Positions 35,090 to 46,928 of a stretch of DNA of 64,000 bases are shown one piece after another; position 1 is the first letter of the stretch; each line of letters starts with the position of its first letter. A program made the position numbers and the translations under genes. Location: assembly GCA_003013855.2 (NCBI GenBank), contig PVNU02001548.1, forward strand, positions 310,001 through 374,000, given 5' to 3'. The notes under the pieces were generated by a model. It worked only from the letters and a program-made list of their open reading frames with translations. It was not told the DNA's origin and did no database searches. Source of the stretch: Liriodendron chinense (taxonomy: Eukaryota > Streptophyta > Magnoliopsida > Magnoliales > Magnoliaceae).

Positions 35090-35620
35090 GTTGATGAACT
35101 AAGTGGTAGCGGTGAACATTGTCATTGTTGTTTGGAGGTCCAAGAAGGGCCAAGTGTCGAGTGTAGTTCTAAAACTAGGTGACTCGACTTGAAATTAGGC
35201 TGAGTCAACTCAACTCAGTGGGAAACTGAGCCAAGTCAGTGTGAAACACACTGAGGAGTTTGACTCGTCGAGCCGGCTCACTTACTTGGTTGACTCGACA
35301 TGACTTGGCATGACTCGACCGCTTGAGTCAAGATGCTTTTAATAAATGAAAAGAAACTCAGTGGGAATTGAGCTTACAACCTCCAACAAGCTCGTGAACA
35401 CCATCTCCCAGCTAACCACGCACTGTTTTTGTGCTTTGGCTGCATATTTTTATATTCCTATTGTTCTGATTGTCTATTATTGCTGTTGTCATATCTCTAT
35501 TTTAATTGTTAAATATGGAGTTGAGTCGAATCGAGTCTTTGAGTCAACCCAACCCAGATGGATATTGAGTCGATTCGAGTTTTTGAGTTTTTCAAACTAT
35601 GATGTTGAGACATCATGGCT
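35090..35620. repeat. GACTCGA-rich decayed repeat
   Basis: Dense GACTCGA / GAGTCAACTCAACTC words, with a segment reading like a degraded element end (TTGAGCTTACAACCTCCAAC). No coding trace. Family unknown. Confidence 0.35.
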
Positions 35621-35959
35621 CCCCTTTTGCTGAAATCGGTTTCAAACGCAAGTGGATTGGGAATAGAATAACATAGTAAGCCTTGAAGCCAATAAATGTG
35701 AAAGATGAATGCAGTAAACTTTTCCTTTGGGGTTGGTGGTTTGTGGGCTTTGTATATCTTCTTCATTAGTCTAGCTTTACCTTTTGCTCTTAGTGTGTTC
35801 TGATCTGTTCACATGGATTTTAGCAATGCAGTATCATAGATTGTCTCAAGCTTTTTCTACCATGCTGCATTAGTTACCAGAAACATTTTTCTGTAGTCAA
35901 TGCATAGATTTCTAAATTTGGTCGGATGTGCTATGGCTCTTTTTGTCTCTTAACACTAT

Positions 35960-37490
35960 ATGCACTTCTTATTTATGTAACTCTGGATGGTTGTCAGGTT
36001 TATGCTGTTTTATCTTTTAATACATTTATGTTATGAGAACATTTTGATACTTTTGCATTGTGATGGATGATACACAGGCACTTAGAATTAGTTAAAAATT
36101 GCATAAGAGGCATACAAGTAATTTGGATTGAATTGTCCAAATAATAGGTCCTAGTTCAGATGCATCATTAACCAAAAATTAAGATTATTTGATTTTCTGA
36201 CTATTGTCTTGTTGGATATTGATTGGAAGGTTAAAAATGAAAAATATCCCATGGTACTCTGTTTCAACAAATGTGTCCACAATTCAGCGGTTAATATTGT
36301 TGAAGCAATCTGATTTTGGGACTTCCACATTTTTATTGGTTTAGTTTGAGTTAATGTATGCTGCGTGTACAATTTCAGGGTGCCTCTGTATCAAGTGTCA
36401 AACATGCTGGAATATCAAATAACTCCCCTTGTGTTATATAGATGGAATTCTGATGTAGATCATGAAGTTATTTAGGGCCTGTTTGGATACCACCAAATAA
36501 GTTACTTTTTCTACTTACAACAGTAGATAAGTAACTTATTTGAGATAAGTAAGTTTGGTTTATGATCACTTATGAAGTTAATCACTTCTGTTTAATATGT
36601 AGAAATCAAGATAAGCTACTTGAGGCATAAGAAACTTATCTTTAGTAACTTACGATCCAAACGCCCCCCCCTTAGTATTCCATGATTATTTTCTTATTTT
36701 CTTGTTATTTTTAGTGCTGACCCCTGGTGCAAAAAGCCTTTACTCTAAATTCCCAACTGATCATTTTCATTTCAAATTCATCCATAGGAGTCTTGCACTC
36801 TTAAACATTTAGAACAGAACATCTCATGTTTCACCCTCTTCTCAATTTCTGGTGACATTTGAGATCCCTGGAGAAATCATGCCTTATGGAAGTTCTTTAC
36901 AAGTTCAGTGATTTATCCTGATGTGCACATTTATTTTTATATAACTAGTTTTAATTGAAGAGATGAACCATCATGCCTTATTACCATTAGTCCATTACCA
37001 TTGTGATTCTTTGACATTGGTTTTGTAGTGTCCATGTATTGCTTACTCAGTATAACCATGTTCATACATGCAGCAATATCGCAAATCAAGCATGTTCATG
37101 CATGCAGAAAGCATGCCAAGGAATAACATGCTTCAACCATGTTCATGCATACAGCAAGCATGCCAAGGAATAATGCCAATTGGGAACAACTATCATCTGA
37201 TATGTATATAGGATACCTTTGAGATCAATCACAATATGGACCCCCTTCTTCAATGATGGGTATTATAAAAATTATGAGGGGGGAATTCAAATGGGACATG
37301 GATATCTCTTTGATCCTTAGTTGATATGGGTGGGGTCAGCTGAAATTCTGGCCACCCAACTTGTATAGATTTTACCTTCTTTTCTATTAATAATGTGTAT
37401 TTATGGTGTGAGGCTTTCCTAGAAATTATCCCTGTAATCCTACTCATGATTTTGTACAACTGCACTGGCTCCTTACTGTGTGCGGTACAT
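35960..37490 (+). pseudogene. URT1 3'-end pseudogene (last intron, last exon, 3' UTR)
   Basis: Alignable with the true URT1 locus from about 17910 to 20345. The last exon is recognisable at about 37150-37320 (AAGCATGCCAAGGAATAATG against AAGCGTGCAAAGGAATGGAC; then GATACCTTTGAGATCAATCA against GACCCCTTTGAGATCAACCA), with the Trp codon changed to TAA, many mismatches and internal deletions. The 3' UTR follows with TGTATTTATGGTGTGAGGCT shared exactly. The intron part is syntenic (GTCAGGTTTATGCTG). The upstream catalytic exons are absent. It carries its own MITE (36475-36671) and a short local duplication around 37080-37170. Confidence 0.85.
36475..36671. mobile_element. Tourist-like MITE in the URT1 pseudogene
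   Basis: 197 bp, TTA at 36472-36474 and 36672-36674, termini GGGCCTGTTTGGAT and ATCCAAACGCCC, interior rich in AAGTAACTTA words. Same terminal type as 55115-56558. Confidence 0.8.
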
Positions 37491-38452
37491 GTTCAAGATC
37501 AGGGCTGTTTCTTGCATGGTGGGGTTTCTTTAAAACTTGGTGGGACTCATAAACTTGGGTCTGATCAGAGGCTGCATTCATTCTGATAGTGGATGGCTCT
37601 ATCATGTCCACATCTCAAAGGAACCACCTCCAGTTGCATTTCAAGATTACCATCCAAAGAGACTTTATATGCCTCCGGTTCTATTTTACATGGGATCTGG
37701 GTCATCACGCCGTAACATCTTTGATAATCCTAGTTTTTCTTTTGCATGTTGGTTACCATCTCTCATCTTCCCTTGTATAACTGTGAAATACTGGGGATGT
37801 GTGTGGGATCTGGCATGTAGACGCCACTGGGAAAAACATGCACTGTCCATTTATCACGTGAATCACATCTATAGAACTACGGGTACATTCAATGTGCATT
37901 TATCATGCACCTAATAAGCAAGCCAGCCTGGCATGTTTGGACAGGACACATTTAGTGAGGGGGTCACCCTGTCTAAGCCCCTTATCCACAGACATGTAAG
38001 GTTGGCAGGCATGGTGTATTTATGTTCTGCATTTGAAGTCGGCGACATCTGGAAATAACCTTCCTCCAGGTAAATCTTAATACTGTCACATGTTTTATGA
38101 TTTTGATCATGTATATTGTTATCAGAGACATATAGATGGGCACTTCCAGAATCCTGTTAATGCATTATTTGCATGTCGTTTTAACTGAAGATTTCAAATA
38201 TCTGTATGGGTTTCTTTCATTAAATGAAATTTTGCAGCCAAATTATAAAAAAAGAATGATTTGGGTTCAATGAGAATGATGAAAGATCTGCTGAAAGTGG
38301 CAGTTATGCTCAATTTCTTGGTGAAGCTCAGTTGTTGTAAACCTCCACGATGATCATGGGAATATAGTCTGTCACATGGCTTAAAGACTCAAAAACTTGG
38401 CTGGATGTTCATCTGGGTTGGGTTGACTCAACTCAATTAAAAAAAAAAAAAT
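37491..38452. other. intergenic, unassigned
   Basis: No supported gene. The open frame at 37537-37914 has no motif. Confidence 0.35.
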
Positions 38453-38585
38453 TGGGTTCTTATCCTTGCCTCGGTTGTAGACTCCCAGGAGTTTCAACCC
38501 GAGGTATGCGGTTTGAGCCCCGTAAGTGGTGAAATCCCACTACAGCATGAGTGCAGGGGTGTGTGTAAAAAACAAAAAAAAAAAA
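38453..38585 (+). mobile_element. tRNA-derived SINE, copy 2
   Basis: Head TTGTAGACTCCCAGGAGTTT and box B-like GGTTTGAGCCCC, then the family body GTGGTGAAATCCCACTACAG and a GTGTGTGTAAAA tail. Strongly similar to 39578-39717. Confidence 0.72.
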
Positions 38586-38589
38586 TTCA

Positions 38590-39561
38590 TTTTGGGTGAG
38601 TTTTAGATAGAACCATGGTGAAAGGTGGGTCTGGACGGTCCCTACCACTTCCAAAATCATCAAAGAAAGTAGGACCCACTTGCTGTCACTATCCAACCAT
38701 GAGAGGAACATTCACCCATGGCCGTAGCTAGCCATGGATGTTTCACGCCTGTACCATTGTCTTCCAGCAAGAGATTTTAGTACGGAATCATGGGCTGTCA
38801 ATGGGCAAGGACTCTGATGGTTTGGGCTTACATGTGAGGCATTCAATCTGTTATCTTAAGATCATTGAGACAGGTTATTGCCAGGATTTTGAAAATCCTG
38901 TGATATTATTGTGAAATTTTGATTAAATGATGTTATAGAATAATCATGATGATTTTTGAAATCTTTGTAGTTATTAATTTCTTCACATTTTATCACAAAA
39001 TTATTGCGATTTTAATGGAAAAATTATTTAAAAGTTAAAATAATTCAGTGTATAGAAGGAGATAGAAGGGAACAGTGAGCAACCCATCCTCACTCTTTCT
39101 GTTGCAGTGGCCTACTTAATTCCCAGTTTGGCTATTTGTTTGGGCTGATATCTTAAAACAAGATGACACAATAAATGTACAGAATGGATGTCATATAGTC
39201 ATCGGGGTGGGCCATATAAAGCCATTTTTCTCATGGTTTCTTTAATTAGACGCACAAAGGAAGAAGGTGCAATTTATATCGTTCCATGTGTGGTTAAGGG
39301 CATGTTTAGATTAGGGGTAAATGATTAAAGGTAAAGTTAAGGTAAAGCATTGATATAAGCAAAGGCAAATGTGACATCACTTGTGAGGAGACCAAACCCT
39401 TTGTACATGTTTGCCTAAGCCAAAAAAAGAAAAAAAGAAAAAAAAAAGAGGGGAAAAGTTTGTGAGAATATTATAGTGCTCCATGACACCCCTAGGGTTA
39501 CATACAACTAACAATTTCCAATCACAATCGCTGCATGAATGGGCTGTTCTATGCGTTGAGT
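38590..39561. other. intergenic, unassigned
   Basis: No gene or repeat recognised. An A-rich low-complexity run lies near 39421-39450. Confidence 0.35.
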
Positions 39562-39577
39562 AGGACCTAGTGAACTC

Positions 39578-39717
39578 GGGTCCTTATGCTTCGTTGGTAG
39601 ACTCACAACAGTTTCAACATGAGGTCATGAGTTCGAGTACCTATTGTGGTGAAATCCCACTGTGGTGCCAGCATATGTGTGTGTGGGGGTGTAAGTGCGT
39701 GTGTAAAAAGAAAAAAG
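39578..39717 (+). mobile_element. tRNA-derived SINE, copy 3 (reference copy)
   Basis: 140-bp body flanked by a 16-bp target duplication AGGACCTAGTGAAYTC (39562-39577 and 39718-39733, one mismatch). Box A-like TTCGTTGGTAGACTC and box B-like GAGTTCGAGTACC, then GTGGTGAAATCCCACTGTGG, a GT-rich stretch and a short A-rich end. Confidence 0.85.
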
Positions 39718-39733
39718 AGGACCTAGTGAATTC

Positions 39734-40760
39734 ATAAGTGCACACTGAATACTGATTAGTGACATGGCAAACTTTTCAGAACTGTAATCCTATAATACCC
39801 CCTTAGGGTTATTATCTTTGCCTTTTTTATTTTTTTTGTCAGTGTCTCTCTTATATTTTTTAAAATTAGAGTATAATTGGTTATATCTTTTGCCATTTGT
39901 ATCACATGCCCCTTATAATGTCTCGGATTATTAACCTGATAAAGGACCAACTGCTTGTGAAGCATTTCCTTACCATATTTAAGCTCAATCATATTATGGT
40001 TTTCAATGCACCTATCGTACATAGGCGTCAATGCCATGATGGTCTCATCCTCCTTGGCATGTCCAATTAGTCCTAGAATTCACTGGGTAGTTATAGCATC
40101 TTCATGACATCCTCAATAACCTGATATGCATTCTTTAAGTTACGAGAGTATAGTTGCTTTTCGATGGTTTGAGCTTGAGCATCGACCTGGGCATCAGAAG
40201 ATATCTTTAGCTTTTAACATATTCTGCACCTGGTTGTGAAGCACATCAATTATGAAAGCCAATATGTATACCTTGGCTATCTCGTTATCTCTTTCCCACT
40301 AAGATATTTGAAATAGACAATCAAGCGATAATCATTAAATGTAGAGTTGGACATGATTTTGTAAGATGGCCTTATTGTGCGTATCTTGTATTCACAAGAT
40401 TCTCAACATCAGTGGAGCTTTATAGTATTGAGCACGCTCCTTAGTCACATACACCATTCGTGCAACGACCATATGTCCTTCTCGCAGTGTCTTGATTTTC
40501 TCGACTATAGATGTACGTCATACAACTTTGAGTCGTTCTGATTTTGACAGGTTACATGTTACCAAAGAAAGTGGGTTGAGAGATTTCCTTAGGGTGAGAT
40601 TTCGTCCATCATTCTTATATAGTGCCGATATGCAGTGGCATTTCATTAGGTCACATGGACTGCGCTAGGATAGATGTAAACAGTTAGACTATGGTTCCTA
40701 GCCTACTATGGTAGATTTAAATATTTTGGCTAGTGATGTGTTTATGAACTCCCTTTTTAT
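39734..40760 (-). other. unclassified, possible copia gag trace
   Basis: The minus strand at about 40170-40300 reads EIAKVYILAFIIDVLHNQVQ, vaguely like the copia gag segment that precedes the zinc knuckle. The 93-residue frame at 39756-40037 has no motif I know. Confidence 0.25.
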
Positions 40761-40763
40761 GGA

Positions 40764-40853
40764 TCCCTTCTTATGACTCAATGGTAGACTTTGAAAGTTT
40801 CAATGCTGAGGTCATGGGCTCAATTGCCATGTGGTGTGTGAGTTGTTAGGAAA
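40764..40853 (+). mobile_element. SINE, copy 4, cut by the copia insertion
   Basis: TTATGACTCAATGGTAGACT (box A-like) and GGTCATGGGCTCAATTGCC (box B-like). It stops at the copia LTR start at 40854. Confidence 0.6.
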
Positions 40854-43800
40854 ATCAGCTTGCAATTAAAGTGAGAAATCAAACGAGATAAACCATAAGG
40901 ATCAAGCAACAATTAACACACATAAGAAGGCAATCCAATTTTACGTGGAAATATCCCTCACGGGTAAAAGCCCACGGCACAAAGTGAATCCACTATGAAT
41001 AAGAAGTTATAAGATATTATAGAAGAATACTCATCCGGATCTGAAGTCCCGTAGAGAAATCCAAGTTAATAAAGCTAATTCTCATATGAGAAGGACAAAC
41101 ATAGCCTTTTTCCTCACCTAAAGAACTCCAAGCTTTCCCCTAGCTCTTTCTCTCACCCTAGAACTCTCTGAACCCCTTGAACATGTTTAGGATTCCTTGT
41201 GTTATCCTAATTCCACATTACACCTCTTTAAATAGGAAACAAATGGAATTAGAAACAAATCCCGTTGGGTGCCCGATAGAATTATTTTCTGTCCAGAGAG
41301 TTCCAACAAAAAATCTAAGGAATTTCGGGCGCCCGAACAGACCCGACTCGACCCTTTAGGGTGACCAACAACCCCTCCTTTCGACCCAACAGTGTCCACA
41401 TTTTAGAAACCATGTCTAGGGTAATTTCGGGCGTCTGACCCAAGCTTGTTAAGTGCCCGACACTCCCTAATGTCCAAGATTGAAGACATCCCCAACAATT
41501 TTCACCGTAGCTTCAATCTTCAGCTACTCTAAAGCTCCATTTTTCATCTCTACTTCATCTCCTTCATATTTCCATCACTTCTCGTGCCTCTATTGACTTT
41601 ACTCCTGCACCTTCACAACATGCTAACTCATGTGCCCTTCCGCGCGCGCCACACATGAGCAGCTGTGGATTTCGTTGTCAATCCCACGGCTCTACTGTGA
41701 GAAGTGCTCCTGATTAACTTGTAAAGATTATTGTACCTCTGTGCTTTTATCATCATGAGTGCCCCTTTTGTTACTTTACAATGCCGATCGTGGTTGATGA
41801 ACCTGCACCCCATCGCCTCAAGTGCTCTAAGAGATATCAAATTCCTTTTCAGCTTAGGGACGTGCCTCACATCTTTCAGGACTCGTTCGATCCCATCAAA
41901 CATCCCACTACGTACCATGCCAATACCGACAATCTTACAGGCGAAACCACCACCTATGAACACCGATCTACCATCATACACACTGTATGTAATGAATGAA
42001 CTCCGGTTAGGACACATGTGATACGATGCACCTGAATTAAAGAGTCACTCTCCATCGAAAGATCCCTTATTGGATACAGTTAAGACATCGTTATCATCAC
42101 AACTGTTCTCTGTGGCTGCCACGGTATTAGTCCCCTCCTTAGAATAATCTCCAGACTTCTTTTACCTTGGTTTGAGATTCTGACAATCTCTTTTCATGTA
42201 CCCTTCTTCCCCACAATTTCATCGCATCACCTTGCTCTTCTCATTGCACTTGAATTTAGATCTCGATGACAAAGATCCCCCACCCCGCTCAGAATTCCTT
42301 TCCCTCATAACCAGTACCTCGTCAGAGAACGACCCCACGTTACCGCTCTTCCTTCTCATCGCCTTCGCTTAGAGGGCTGAGATAACGACTTCAACAATAA
42401 TTGTTTTCTTGCCCGTGCACAAAGAGTCATTGAACGACTCATATGATTCATGAAACAAATTAAAAAAGATGCATGCCTGATATTCGTCTTTCATCGATTC
42501 ATCTAGATCCAATAACTTGTAAACGAGCTTATTGAACGTACTAATGTGGCTTTCAACATTAGTCCCTTCCACTATCTTCAGATTAAACAACTACATCATC
42601 AGATATAGACGACTCTCAAGAGACTTCTTCGCATAGATATTCTCTAACTTCGCTCATGTATCAGCCGCAGTCTTCTCCCTCATGACATTGTATATGACCT
42701 CATCTGTTAGGCACAATTTGTAACAACCCGAAATTTCGGCACCCGAGTACAGAGACTATGATCCCGAGTTCCCGAGTGTTAACTAAATAAAATGCTATTT
42801 TAGGAATGCCACACGTGAGAAATGCACCCACGTGTGTCCTCAATCAGATTTATATTTATTCTATTCACAAATAATCAGAGTAATGCATTTCAATTAGCGG
42901 ATCATAAGCAAAGCGGAGGTAACTAAATCTAAAAATATAGGGCTAACACCCTAGATGAACAATTCAATCGCAGTGTAAGCCCATATGAGAATTATACGAA
43001 TCACAATAGATGTAATATGAAGGAAAAATACAACTACCAAGAGGGACGAAGCTAGAAGACTACTAAGGCGCCCGTGCGCGCCACCAATTGGTCCTATTCT
43101 TGAGACATCTGCATATGTCAAATAGAAGGCGTCAAAACGCCAACATAGTGAAGAAATAACCCCAAGGTTAGACTCGGGTATTTAAATTATAAGCAGGTTT
43201 ATATAAGTATATTATTCTTAAGCGTGTTGTCAAATCAATCAAGTTTAGGTAATGTCCACATACAAATTATACATCATCCTAGGCTAGTTGATTAAATCCA
43301 TGGATGTCATGATTCCGCACACAATGCATGTCCCGGGCAAGCCCTGGCCCGACCAACTGGTATTAGAATCCACAGTCCACCTGTCTAGCAGGTCGTAAGT
43401 CGTGACTGAGTACACAGCCCGGATGATACAGAGAAATGTCATGAGGTGCTCAAGATAGCGCTGGCGCCACATCAAGCAACCAGGCTACACGAGTCCCCCT
43501 CAAATGCAACGTCATATATGCATGATTAATTAAAGTATTTATTAGTCCAATTCATCCAGCAAATTGGTGAAGTCAGAATACCACATCGTATCGTAAAGTC
43601 TAATCGGGACTATCTAGCTCCCTGTGATGCGTAACCAATCATCGCCAGTAACCCCTCGATCCAAAGTTGAGTTATCCTACCATAAAAGCCTGGTTCGACC
43701 GTGACTCGTCAGCCACGACCAAATCAAAGCGGAAGGTCTCATATCCCAAATATCAAATACGATTAATTTATTCAGAGGCGCAGGCGTTTCACTTGGAATT

Positions 43801-46800
43801 ATCCCAATGCACGCCCGGGTCGTTCGAATGGTGCACAGGCACGCAAACATCGGGCAAGATCACATTTATCACAAGGGTCATTCGAACAACAATCGGTCAC
43901 CCCTGTCAATGCTCACTGGTCACTACGGGGAGTCATCACCCCAGCGTAGGCCGACAGCTCAAACACTGGTGTCTCATACCACCATGCCTGGCTTATGAGA
44001 CTTGGTGGATCGAGTTGCGATATGGTTTTAAGTGGACTATTCACAGTGGGAACGATGGTATTCTAGATTCCTTAGGATATGATTCAAGAATGAAATACAA
44101 AAATGATTAACCCTGAATTGGGCTTATTCGATAGACCTAAGTGGACGACGACAAACTAACAATGGCCACTATTGGTCGACCGTGTCCCGCTTGGTCGATC
44201 GAATAAGTCCCTGACTGCCAACCCAGTGGCAGGCAGTATACTATATCAACAGTTTTCAGAGCTTAATCCAAAACAACGGATACCTTATTATAATAGTAAT
44301 TTAGGTTATTAAATACCTAATCATAAACATATCTAAGCACCTGGCCCGACCGACTAGCCCGACCGATCCAAAGGACCCGGATGACATAGCCCGGATGACA
44401 CAGGATGCCACATATGTCCACAAGCATAAATATATTACAATATTGTAAATTTATATCATTCAGGCATTTCATCGAGCATGTTATCAATCAAACAACCATA
44501 GAGGCATTCATCGAACATGTTATGCACACATCAACAATTAACGTATGAATTCAACCAATCATTAATTAAGATTTGTCGAGAATAATCTTGAGGGTAGATC
44601 TTCACCTTGGAATCGAAATTACTCGATTCGGATGAGGCCTGAGCGATCCAAATACGGTCCAAACGCCGAAAATTGGGGAATACCTCAATGACCTACAATG
44701 AATCACAAATCTAGTGTTAATCAATTAAGGTTTAATCTAATTAAATGTTTAATTAGGGTTTAGGATGTTGGTATCTCGGATTTGGGAAAATTCCAAATCA
44801 ATTCGGTGAACTGGGCCGGAGTTGGAGCATGACGGCATCCACATGGGGCCTTGCCCGATGACGGCTTCCACAACGCACGGGCCGCACCAATACAACAGCC
44901 GGGACCCCAAGCCCCAACATGAGCAAACCCTAAGTTAGGGTTTGGACGAATCCAACTGAGGGTTTCTAACCCTAATGGTCCAAAGATGAAAAAATGGAAG
45001 GAAGAGGAAAAGAAGAAGTAGAGAAACACCTTACCTAGCATAGGGAGGTGAATCCGACCCCAAAGCCACCGGATTTTGGCCGGAGAAGACGCGAGAATGG
45101 AGGTGGAGGCCGGAAAGAGCTCGAAAATCTGAGATTTCCACGGTTGGAGGAGGATTTGAGGAAGAAAGGAGGTTTGAGAAGGGAGGAAGAGAGTTAGGAG
45201 GGCTTAGGAGCAAAGGGGAGAAGAAGATGAAGGAGAGAAATGAGAGAAAGAGAGAAAGAAATGAGAAAGAGAGAGAGAGAATGGGGTTTGAAACTCCCCT
45301 TTTAAATCCGTCCAGCCACGACCGGTCGGCCGGTCCCAGATCCGGTCGGCCGGATCCCACTGTCCATCCGTTTTTCTTCCCAAAAGGGCAGCACAACCGG
45401 TCGGCCGGCTACCTAACCGGTCGGTCGATTGTCAAACCGGTCGGCCGGATCACGCTGACCATCCATTTTCCCCCCCCATATGAGGCGGCACAACCGGTTG
45501 GCCGGTCGTCCTTTGGCCATTTTCTCTGAAAATTTCAGATTTCTTCCCTTGCACAGTGAGTTCCCACACATGTCCAGGCTACTTGTCAGCCTTATTTACT
45601 AAATAATGTCTAAGTAAATGTCATGTTTAATTTATGTTTCCATTTACTTTAAGTTATTTATGTAAATAAGGAAGTACCTCCCATTTGGATTCAATAAAAA
45701 ATACTAGAAAATGAAAATCCCAATAATAAAGATTTTGATTTTCCTCTCCAAGTACAAATCGCAACTTTTTGGCATTTTCAAAACATAGCGCCTTTTAAAT
45801 GAGAGGGTTTTTGCCAAATCTAAACCGTTCAAAAAATCTGAAATACCTCAAATAAGCTAAAACACCAAGGTCCGGTAAAATATTCATGATGGTCTCGTCG
45901 ATCTACGTGTGGATTGATAATTCAGGGTTCTTTACTTAGTCTCTACAGACAGCGACATACCAAAGTCAACCCAATCGTCGGAAAACTCTTCCGAACCATG
46001 TGATCTTCCAACTCTTAAACTAATTCCATCATTTCTTTGGTAAAAACATTCATTTTAGTCCCCAATACATGTGAACACACGTGCGGGTACGCCTATAACC
46101 GACAAATCGAAGGTAAACGCACAAGGACTTCTGATTTCCAAGTTAGCGAAAATCCGGGGCGTTACACAATTAGATTGATACATTGACCTTTTAATTCACC
46201 TTCTTCCACTTTTCTTCTTTCATAGTCTTCGGTCGCTTCCCAAGGAGCGCTTCTTCAACCCATTGCTGAACTAGAATGCCTTCCATCTTTACCTTTTACA
46301 ATTCAAAGTTATTTTTCCTGGAATACTTCTCTTTGTCGAATCTCATGCTAGACCACATTGAAACCTCATCTCAGATACCGATCTACCTCCCAACGTTAGC
46401 TTTGATACCACTTGTTAGGAAAATTGGCTTGCAACAGGAAGCGAGAAATCAAACGAGATAAACCACAAGGATCAAGGAACAATCAACACACACAAGAAGG
46501 CAACTCGATTTTACATGAAAAATCTCTCACAGGTAAAAAACCACGACACAGAGTAAATCCACTATGAATAAGAAATTACAAGATATTACACAAGAATACT
46601 CACCTAGATCCAAAGCCCCATAGAGAAATCGAAGCTAACAAAGCTAATTCTCACATGAGAGGGGCAAAGGCTATCTATTCCCTCACCCAGAGAACTCCAA
46701 GCTTTCCCCTAACTCTTTCTCTCACCCTAAAACTCTCTCAACCGCTTGAACACATTTAAGACTCCTTGTGTTACACCCCTTTAAATAGGAAACAATCAAA

Positions 46801-46928
46801 TTAGAAACAAATCCCGCGTAAAATCGCATAACTGACTTTACAATTCTCACACTATCGAGGGTCCAACAGAACCATTTTTTGTCTAGAGAGCTCCAACAAA
46901 AAATTCAAGGAATTTTGAGTGCTTGACC
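40854..46928 (-). mobile_element. Ty1/copia retrotransposon, internally deleted, hosting a solo LTR
   Basis: The left LTR is 40854-41497 (TGTTAGG...CCCAACA). The right LTR begins at 46413 (TGTTAGG) and is cut at 46928 after 516 bases. A primer site (AGTGGTATCAAA on the minus strand) sits at 46401-46412. The minus strand encodes a gag piece (FHESYESFNDSL, about 42440) and a protease/pre-integrase piece (VRHVPKLKRNLISLRALEAM, then VTKGALMMIKAQ, about 41750-41870). RT and RNase H are absent. With the inserted solo LTR removed, only about 1.46 kb of internal sequence remains. Confidence 0.85.
42719..46166. mobile_element. solo LTR of 3.45 kb, nested in copia
   Basis: TGTAACAACCCGAAATTTCG at the start and CGGGGCGTTACA at the end, flanked by the exact 5-bp repeat CAATT (42714-42718 and 46167-46171). 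No coding domain and no second LTR inside. The size and TGTAACA..GTTACA ends fit large gypsy (Del/Tekay-like) LTRs as I remember them. It contains a GA-rich tract (45225-45280) and GACCGGTCGGCCGG words (45318-45500). Confidence 0.82.

Noticed and set aside
37537..37914. 125-residue open frame after the URT1 pseudogene
   Set aside because: No motif, no splice or promoter context; probably chance.
38230..38345. Possible terminal exon (open frame FNENDERSAESGSYAQFLG after a TTTTGCAG acceptor)
   Set aside because: The frame is not open from the acceptor without a frameshift, another frame is equally open, and no partner exon was found.
45225..45290. Glu/Arg-rich coding frame
   Set aside because: It is the GA-rich low-complexity tract inside the solo LTR.
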